Assembly: GCA_050946275.1 (NCBI GenBank)
Contig: JBMNUM010000039.1
Location: forward strand, 1-6,469
Direction of reading: 5' to 3'
DNA from: JBMNUM01 sp050946275
GTDB taxonomy: Bacteria; Actinomycetota; Coriobacteriia; Coriobacteriales; CADBOM01
DNA: 6,469 nt
Shown: piece after piece, positions 1 through 4,393 of the stretch
How the letters are laid out: every line of letters begins with the position of its first letter
How positions within the stretch are numbered: position 1 is the stretch's first letter
Position numbers and translations under genes: made by a program
The notes under the pieces: model-generated
What the model was told of the DNA's origin: nothing
What the model saw: only the letters and a program-made list of their open reading frames with translations
Database searches by the model: none

Positions 1-1139
1 TCGATGCCGACAAACTCACCGCCAGCTTCGGCGAGGTCGAGTTCGACGCCGTGGGGACGTACCGCTACGAGATCGCCGAGGTCGTGCCCGCGGATGCGGG
101 CAGGGTCGCCGGCATCGTGTACGACGAGGACGCCCATCCCGTCGTCGTCACCGTCTCGGCCGGGGAGGACAACGAGCTCGTCGCAACCGCAGACTACGAT
201 GGGGCCGATGCGCTCGTCATCATGAACCACTATGCGGAGGCGACCGCCACGCTGCAGGTGACCAAGGCCTTCGACGCCTGGGACAAGGCGGACGGCTTCG
301 ACTTCGAATTGACCCCGGTCGACGGCGCGCCGATGCCCGCTGGGACGACGGGTGCTGCCGTCGCGACCGCGACCGTTGACGAGCCGTCGGTCTCGTTCGA
401 TCCCATCATCTACAGGGAGGTGGGCACGTTCGAGTACACGATCGCGGAGCGCGACGGGGGCGTGCCGGGCGTGACCTACGATACCGATGCGCACAAGGCG
501 GTCGTCAACGTCACGAGGAACGCCGACGGAGATCTCGATGCGCAGGTTGTCTACGATGATGGCGCGGAGTCGCTGGTGGTCACGAACACGTACACCGAGC
601 CCGAGCCGCAGGTTACGAGCATCGCCGTGACGAAGTCCTGGGACGACGGTGACGACGCCGACGGAATCCGCCCGGCGACCGTGACGATCCACCTGCTCGC
701 CAACGGCGAGGACACCGGCGAGACGCTGGAACTCACGGTGGACGAGGGCTGGACCGGCTCCTTCGCCGACCTTCCGGTTGCCGACGAGTCCGGCGAGGCG
801 ATAGCCTACACGGTCTCCGAGGACCCGGTGCCCGGCTACGACGAGCCCGTCATCGCCGGCGACGCCGAGAGCGGCTTCATGGTCACGAACCCGCGCGAGC
901 CCCAGAGCCCCGATGAGCCGGACACCCCGCCGGATGGCGATGAGCCGACCCCGGACAAGGGCACCACGCCCGGCGACGAGCCGAACTCGGCGCCCCCGTC
1001 GGGCACGGCATCGGCCACAACCGTCAAGGGTGCGCTGGCCAAGACCGCCGACGAGGCCCCGTTGGCACCGCTGGTCCTCCTGCTCGCAGCCGGAGCCGCC
1101 TGTGCCGTGGCCGCGGCGGCCCGCCGACGCAGCCGATGA
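1..1139 (+). CDS. LPXTG-like cell-wall-anchored surface protein with FctA/Cna-B isopeptide domains (5' partial)
   Basis: The reading frame is open at the left edge (first full codon at 3), so signal peptide and N-terminal domains are outside the window; a start at 51 would be internal. Visible are the end of one pilin-type domain (to about 236), a complete FctA/Spy0128-like domain (about 249-596) and a Cna-B domain (about 612-893). In the second domain the expected isopeptide residues are present: Lys in VTK (264-266), Glu in YTIAE (447-449) and Asn in VTNTY (585-587). The Cna-B domain has Lys 633-635, Glu in YTVSE 819-821 and Asn in VTNP 888-890. A Pro/Asp/Glu-rich wall-spanning stretch follows (about 894-1010), then LAKTA-D (1035-1052), a hydrophobic segment and the tail RRRSR: a sortase-type sorting signal. 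The family forms stiff, protease-resistant adhesins or pilins exported and covalently fixed to peptidoglycan. The ligand cannot be told. The stop codon lies within a palindromic repeat. Sure of the family, not of pilin versus adhesin. Confidence 0.92.
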   Translation, partial: DADKLTASFGEVEFDAVGTYRYEIAEVVPADAGRVAGIVYDEDAHPVVVTVSAGEDNELVATADYDGADALVIMNHYAEATATLQVTKAFDAWDKADGFDFELTPVDGAPMPAGTTGAAVATATVDEPSVSFDPIIYREVGTFEYTIAERDGGVPGVTYDTDAHKAVVNVTRNADGDLDAQVVYDDGAESLVVTNTYTEPEPQVTSIAVTKSWDDGDDADGIRPATVTIHLLANGEDTGETLELTVDEGWTGSFADLPVADESGEAIAYTVSEDPVPGYDEPVIAGDAESGFMVTNPREPQSPDEPDTPPDGDEPTPDKGTTPGDEPNSAPPSGTASATTVKGALAKTADEAPLAPLVLLLAAGAACAVAAAARRRSR

Positions 1140-1170
1140 GTCAAAAGTGGACAGTCCGGAAGCGACTCAT
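1136..1170. repeat. GAGTC palindromic element, copy A
   Basis: Seven-base arms ATGAGTC (1136-1142) and GACTCAT (1164-1170) are perfect inverted repeats and enclose GGACAGTCC (1149-1157), itself nearly palindromic. The TGA stop of the surface protein (1137-1139) is part of the left arm. The same arms and core recur in three other intergenic places in the window. Confidence 0.8.
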
Positions 1171-1175
1171 TCCCG

Positions 1176-1214
1176 GATCCCCCGCGACCGAGAGGCCGCG
1201 GGGGATCTTCTTTT
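1176..1214 (+). terminator. Intrinsic terminator of the surface-protein gene
   Basis: An 11-bp perfect stem, GATCCCCCGCG (1176-1186) with CGCGGGGGATC (1197-1207), closes a 10-base loop and is followed by TTCTTTT (1208-1214). It lies 37 bases after the stop codon. Stem strength and the T-rich tail fit Rho-independent termination in the plus direction. Confidence 0.88.
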
Positions 1215-1283
1215 CCAGCTGGCGAGTCGGCCCGGAACCGGCCTGCTCCGGCGGTTCGCGGCCCTCTCCTGCCGCCCGAAACA

Positions 1284-1338
1284 CCACACTAGATGAGGCC
1301 GGAACGCGGAAATCACGCAATCCGGTCATCTAGTGTGG
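1284..1338. repeat. Long inverted repeat, unknown role (REP-like or miniature element candidate)
   Basis: CCACACTAGATGA (1284-1296) and TCATCTAGTGTGG (1326-1338) are 13-base perfect inverted repeats. Inside them CCGGA (1299-1303) can pair with TCCGG (1321-1325), leaving a GG bulge and a loop of about 17 bases. There is no T-run after it, so it is not an obvious terminator. It resembles neither the GAGTC palindromes nor the promoter. It might be a short palindromic repeat, a remnant with terminal inverted repeats, or a protein-binding site; the sequence alone does not decide. Confidence 0.7.
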
Positions 1339-1358
1339 CAAAACTCGCTGGCCGCAGC

Positions 1359-1393
1359 GGAATGAGTCGAAGGACTGCCCTTCGACTCATTCC
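1359..1393. repeat. GAGTC palindromic element, copy B
   Basis: This copy is a perfect 15-bp hairpin: GGAATGAGTCGAAGG (1359-1373) with its exact complement at 1379-1393 and the loop ACTGC. It is the most perfect of the four copies and ends 17 bases upstream of the -10 box of the TIR gene. No T-run follows it, so termination is uncertain. A smaller hairpin, CGCTG/CAGCG (1346-1350 with 1355-1359), touches its left edge. Confidence 0.82.
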
Positions 1394-1410
1394 CACAAGC
1401 GCATGCAGGG

Positions 1411-1424
1411 TATAATCACCCGCA
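1411..1424 (+). promoter_or_regulatory. -10 box of a probable leaderless promoter for the TIR gene
   Basis: A consensus TATAAT stands at 1411-1416, exactly 7 bases before the ATG at 1424. Transcription starting 7-8 bases after the box would begin at or next to the A of that ATG. No Shine-Dalgarno sequence precedes the ATG. The -35 region is weak (nothing close to TTGACA at the right distance; TTCCCA at 1390 is the best). Leaderless mRNAs with exactly this spacing are common in actinobacteria. The box sits between small GGGT/ACCC arms (1408-1411 and 1418-1421). Confidence 0.75.
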
Positions 1425-3628
1425 TGGAATGCGTTGCCTGCCACAGTCCCCTCATCGAAGATGCGGCGTTCTGCCCGAGGTGCGGAATGCGGCAGCCTGG
1501 CGCGCCCGAAACCGACGCCACGACCGATTTCGCGTACTCCGCCTTCATCAGCTATAGGCACGTTCCGCGTGACACCGAGGTTGCAACAAAGGTGCAGAAG
1601 GCCATCGAGACCTACCGGTTCCCGAAGGCCGCAGCCGAGTTCTCCGAGCTAGTGGGGGAGGATCGTCGGCTGCTCAAGGCGTTTCGCGACGAGGACGAGC
1701 TGGCCGCGGCCCCGTCTCTTCCCGAGAGCATCAAGACAGCGCTTGCGCGGTCGAGCGCGCTCGTGGTCGTCTGCTCGTCTGATACGGCGAGCAGCCATTG
1801 GGTACAGGAGGAGATCGAACTCTTTGCTGCGTTGCACGGTCGCGACCGCATCTTCCCTGTCCTCGCCGAGGGCGCGTCGGCCGAGGTCATCCCGCAGATG
1901 CTCCAGGAGCATGTCGTGGTGGGTCAGGATGGCGAGGTCCGAACCGAGCACGCGAGTCCCTTCGCGGCCGACTATCGCCCCAGCGCCGCCAACCAGGAGA
2001 AGACCGAGCGCATGCGCCTGCTGGCAGCACTGGCGGACTGCCCCTACGACGCCCTGCGCCAGCGCGACAGGGCAAGGAAGCAACAGCGGATGGGCATGTT
2101 TGCGGCAGCCGTCGTGGTAATCGTCCTTGCCATCGGCGGGCTTTCCGCGCATGCGCACAGTCAGCGAATGGATGCGCTTACCAGCCAGTCGAAACAACTC
2201 GCAGCCGAATCGCGTGAGCTCTTCGAGCAGGGCGACCGCTACGGTGCCATCGAGAAGGCACTGGCGGCACTTCCGGATTCGGACAATGACAAGAGCCGTC
2301 CGCTCGTGACCGAGGCTCGGGAGGCACTAGAGGAAGCGCTCGACGTTTACCCGTCGGGTTCGACTGAGTGGAGCAAGCTTTATATGGTGAGGACGGAGAA
2401 TCCCATCGTCCAAATCGACGATTCTCCCAAAAACGAATGGTTCGCTCTGTTGGAGGCGGACCACACCCTCAAAACCTATGAACTCGCGACGGGGCGTGAG
2501 CTGGCGACCTGCTTCGGTCCCGCAGCGGAAGGGCTCCAGGAGCGCCCCCGAAACGTCCGATTCTTCTTCGAGCCGGCGGGTCGTTTCGTCATTTCATCCG
2601 ATAGCTACTTCAGGGCGCTCACCTGCTTTCATGCATACACCGGCAAGGTTATGTGGGCCAGGACGGGTATACAGGTCGCCGCCATTGGCGTGGCAGATGA
2701 CTTCGAGACCATTGCATTTGCCTATCAAGACGACAACGACTTGCTGGTTGCAAGCGTCGAGACCGAGACCGGCGATGAGCTCTACTCGCACCGCTTCGAG
2801 AATTGCCAGCTAAATCCAAGCGCTCGTAAAATGGAGTGCTCCATCGGCACCGGGCCCGCCGATGTCTATGTTGCTTCGGATGGTTTCGTTGCTCATGCGA
2901 ATCTGGATACGGGCGATATAGAGTACGCTCCGCTCTCGCACAAGGATCTGTGGAAGATGGTCTATCGGGATGGCACGGTCGTCGTTTCCTCGTACGATGA
3001 AGTTGATCCTGGGGTGGATGTCGCTTGCTCGTTCGAAGGTTTCGATGCCCATGTCAAGCCAATCTGGGCACATGAGGAAATCGCCGAAACCGAGCTCTTG
3101 GAAAGCGATCGGGCATCGCACAACGAATATTATTCTGGTGCGTTTCCCCAGATTTATGTAACAACGATCGACACGTATCTTCCCACGTTAGATAGAACGT
3201 GCGTGCTTTGCTCCGCCGGTTATTCGGCGATGTTGTACGCGCTCGATGATGGAGAGGAACTGTACCGGTTTGACGAGCAGAGCTACATCGCGGGTGCCTC
3301 GATGGGCGCGGACGCAATCTTCCTTGCCCTCGCTGATGGGGAGGTGCGCATGCGGGACCTGGATCTCAAGTTCGACAACAGCGAGAGAATAGCGCGGCGT
3401 TACCTGCTCGAAACGCCGTTCCAAATCGCATATGGGAAGGCGCGCGTCTGCACCCCGCTCAAGGATTTCGTTTTCCTGTCCTGGCCCTCGACGACGACAA
3501 CGAGCGAGGATTGCCTGGTTGCCTACCGATTGAGCGGCTCGAATCGGGAGCAACCAGATCACGAGCCCACCCTCGACGAGCTCATCGCCGAGGCCAATCG
3601 CGTTCTCGAGGAGGCTGGCCGCCGCTGA
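1424..3628 (+). CDS. Zinc ribbon-TIR-transmembrane-beta-propeller protein
   Basis: The 734-residue protein opens with a zinc ribbon (C3, C6, C17, C20). A TIR domain follows (about 36-165): strand A YSAFISYRH at 38-46, RDEDEL near 88-93, VVVCSS at 114-119 and WVQEE at 126-130. The WVQEE motif matches the segment carrying the catalytic Glu of NAD-cleaving TIRs such as SARM1, making E130 the candidate nucleophile. The linker has the SPFAADYR segment (178-185) typical of the TIR/WD40-like family, then a basic RQRDRARKQQR stretch (212-222) and one membrane helix (about 224-242). After a TPR-like helical part (about 250-310) come propeller-like blades to about 690 with TGREL, TGKVMW, TGDEL and DTGDIEY turns, and a final helix TLDELIAEANRVL. 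The start at 1424, not 1403, is chosen because the zinc ribbon begins there and the -10 box lies between the two ATGs. Positive charges suggest a cytoplasmic TIR and outside propeller. NADase activity and a defence or sensor role are inferred. Confidence 0.88.
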   Translation: MECVACHSPLIEDAAFCPRCGMRQPGAPETDATTDFAYSAFISYRHVPRDTEVATKVQKAIETYRFPKAAAEFSELVGEDRRLLKAFRDEDELAAAPSLPESIKTALARSSALVVVCSSDTASSHWVQEEIELFAALHGRDRIFPVLAEGASAEVIPQMLQEHVVVGQDGEVRTEHASPFAADYRPSAANQEKTERMRLLAALADCPYDALRQRDRARKQQRMGMFAAAVVVIVLAIGGLSAHAHSQRMDALTSQSKQLAAESRELFEQGDRYGAIEKALAALPDSDNDKSRPLVTEAREALEEALDVYPSGSTEWSKLYMVRTENPIVQIDDSPKNEWFALLEADHTLKTYELATGRELATCFGPAAEGLQERPRNVRFFFEPAGRFVISSDSYFRALTCFHAYTGKVMWARTGIQVAAIGVADDFETIAFAYQDDNDLLVASVETETGDELYSHRFENCQLNPSARKMECSIGTGPADVYVASDGFVAHANLDTGDIEYAPLSHKDLWKMVYRDGTVVVSSYDEVDPGVDVACSFEGFDAHVKPIWAHEEIAETELLESDRASHNEYYSGAFPQIYVTTIDTYLPTLDRTCVLCSAGYSAMLYALDDGEELYRFDEQSYIAGASMGADAIFLALADGEVRMRDLDLKFDNSERIARRYLLETPFQIAYGKARVCTPLKDFVFLSWPSTTTTSEDCLVAYRLSGSNREQPDHEPTLDELIAEANRVLEEAGRR

Positions 3629-3661
3629 ATGAGTCAAAGGACAGTCCTTTGACTCGTTTTT
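3629..3661 (+). terminator. Intrinsic terminator of the TIR gene; GAGTC palindromic element, copy C
   Basis: GAGTCAAAGGAC (3631-3642) and GTCCTTTGACTC (3644-3655) are 12-base inverted repeats about a single A (a realistic stem is 10 bp with loop ACAGT). Five T residues follow at 3657-3661. The repeat begins at the base after the TIR stop codon (3626-3628) with ATGAGTC. Here the dispersed element clearly has terminator form. Its right arm also supplies TTGACT (3649-3654), 17 bases from TCTAAT (3672-3677), a possible secondary promoter. Confidence 0.85.
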
Positions 3662-3683
3662 CGGTCAATGTTCTAATCATGGT

Positions 3684-3702
3684 ATTATAATGGCCTTATA
3701 AG
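3684..3702 (+). promoter_or_regulatory. -10 box and paired operator-like palindromes of the toxin-antitoxin operon
   Basis: TATAAT at 3686-3691 is the likely -10 box, with no good -35 (GGTCAA at 3663-3668). Two 8-base palindromes, ATTATAAT (3684-3691) and CTTATAAG (3695-3702), share the core TTATAA and have centres 11 bases apart, one helical turn. They cover the -10 box and expected start site. Phd/YefM antitoxins, with their toxins, usually repress their own operons by binding short palindromes here, so this is a natural autoregulatory operator. Binding is inferred. Confidence 0.6.
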
Positions 3703-3712
3703 TCCACGGTTT

Positions 3713-3719
3713 AAAGGAG
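3713..3719 (+). promoter_or_regulatory. Ribosome binding site of the antitoxin gene
   Basis: AAAGGAG lies 6 bases before the ATG at 3726 and fixes that start. The out-of-frame ATG at 3721 is only one base beyond it and is too close. Confidence 0.8.
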
Positions 3720-3725
3720 CATGCG

Positions 3726-3995
3726 ATGCCCATCTGCGTCCCCATCAAGGATCTCAAAGACACGGCTAAGTTCGCGAAGCTCGTCGAAGAGGCACCAGGT
3801 CCCGTCACCGTCACACGCAATGGATACGATGCCTTCGTCGTCATGCGGAGCGCCGATTATGACGAATTGGTGCGAAGCTCGCCTCGTCGCCGGCTGCTCG
3901 ACCGCATCGCCCTCGCCGACCGCGAGATCGAAGAGGGGCGTTATTGGGATTGTGCCGAAGTATCGGAAGATCTAAGGGGCCGGTATGGCCTATAG
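3726..3995 (+). CDS. Phd/YefM-family antitoxin
   Basis: This 89-residue protein has the typical length and pattern of a type II antitoxin of the Phd/YefM family. The N-terminal half (about 1-50) is the DNA-binding and dimer domain: a short VPIKDLKDTAKFAKLVEE start, then the hallmark PVTVTRNGYDAFVVM and the SADYDEL helix. The C-terminal part (about 55-89; LLDRIALADREIEEGRYWD and the EDLRGRYGL end) is the usual flexible toxin-neutralising tail. It acts in the cytoplasm by wrapping the toxin and by repressing the operon. It overlaps the downstream toxin gene by 11 bases, which indicates coupled translation with the antitoxin made first, the usual order. A good ribosome binding site and a promoter with paired palindromes precede it. 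Family assignment is firm; a narrower name is not possible from the sequence. Confidence 0.92.
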   Translation: MPICVPIKDLKDTAKFAKLVEEAPGPVTVTRNGYDAFVVMRSADYDELVRSSPRRRLLDRIALADREIEEGRYWDCAEVSEDLRGRYGL

Positions 3996-4290
3996 CTGCA
4001 AGATTCTCGAGACCGCTCGCCTTGAGCTGGAGAACATCGCACGCTATCTCGTTGTGGACGCCGGCTCTCCGAAGGCTGCAGGTGATTTCCTCGATGAGTT
4101 CGACCGCTTGGTCGAGGACTTGGCGGTCCACCCGCTTCGGTTCGCCCTGTCCCGTATGCCCGAGCTCGCCGCGCAGGGCTATCGCTGCGCGCTCGTGGGC
4201 TCCTATGCGATTCTTTTCAAGGTTGTCGAGGATGTTGTGTACATCGCGCACATCTTCCATCAGCGCCAGGATTATGCACAGCTCGTATAA
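3985..4290 (+). CDS. RelE/ParE-family toxin
   Basis: The 101-residue protein is the partner of the Phd/YefM antitoxin. Its start overlaps the antitoxin stop (TAG 3993-3995) and it has its own ribosome site AAGGGG (3974-3979), 5 bases from the ATG. Features of the RelE/ParE fold are an N-terminal strand YSCKILETA, a two-helix hairpin (LELENIARYLV and SPKAAGDFLDEFDRLVEDLAVHP), then the beta-sheet segment YRCALVGSYAILFKV and the ending VYIAHIFHQRQDYAQLV. The IFHQRQDY ending is close to ParE-type members. Members either block DNA gyrase (ParE) or cut mRNA on the ribosome (RelE); the sequence does not settle which. It is full length with no visible frameshift, so the pair looks intact. Expected role: stability of the island or a growth-arrest response. 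Confidence 0.9.
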   Translation: MAYSCKILETARLELENIARYLVVDAGSPKAAGDFLDEFDRLVEDLAVHPLRFALSRMPELAAQGYRCALVGSYAILFKVVEDVVYIAHIFHQRQDYAQLV

Positions 4291-4333
4291 CCCAATGAGT
4301 CAAAACCGGACAGCCCATCCTTGGCTCATTGGG
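4291..4333. repeat. GAGTC palindromic element, copy D (possible terminator)
   Basis: CCCAATGAG (4291-4299) pairs with CTCATTGGG (4325-4333). With a T-G wobble at 4300/4324 and three further pairs the stem reaches 13 bp, and the loop holds GGACAGCCC (4308-4316). It begins directly after the toxin TAA stop (4288-4290). No T-run follows, so if it stops transcription it is weaker than copy C. The remaining 60 bases before the next gene hold no clear promoter; a 5-bp hairpin TCGCT/AGCGA (4363-4377) lies just before the ribosome site. Confidence 0.75.
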
Positions 4334-4378
4334 CAACGGGTGGGAATTGGTGGCTTACCATGTCGCTAGGGAAGCGAT

Positions 4379-4384
4379 AGGAGG
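4379..4384 (+). promoter_or_regulatory. Ribosome binding site of the RyR-domain gene
   Basis: A perfect AGGAGG is 9 bases from the ATG at 4394 and sets the start. A small hairpin (4363-4377) ends one base upstream of it. Confidence 0.82.
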
Positions 4385-4393
4385 CGACAGCAC

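Noticed and set aside
1136..1333. Small plus-strand frame beginning MSQKWTV
   Set aside because: It starts in palindrome A and runs through the terminator; it has no ribosome site and no domain. Such short predicted proteins are artefacts of the repeat.
1403..1423. ATG at 1403 as start of the TIR protein
   Set aside because: The -10 box lies between 1403 and 1424, there is no ribosome site before 1403, and the zinc ribbon begins at once after the 1424 ATG.
1136..4333. CRISPR array made by the four GAGTC repeats
   Set aside because: Spacing is irregular (about 0.2, 2.3 and 0.65 kb) with genes between them, the copies vary, and there are no cas genes.
4334..4378. Promoter for the RyR gene (TACCAT at 4356-4361)
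   Set aside because: No -35 match at an acceptable distance and the -10 match is poor; the transcript may come from read-through past palindrome D or from a non-standard promoter.
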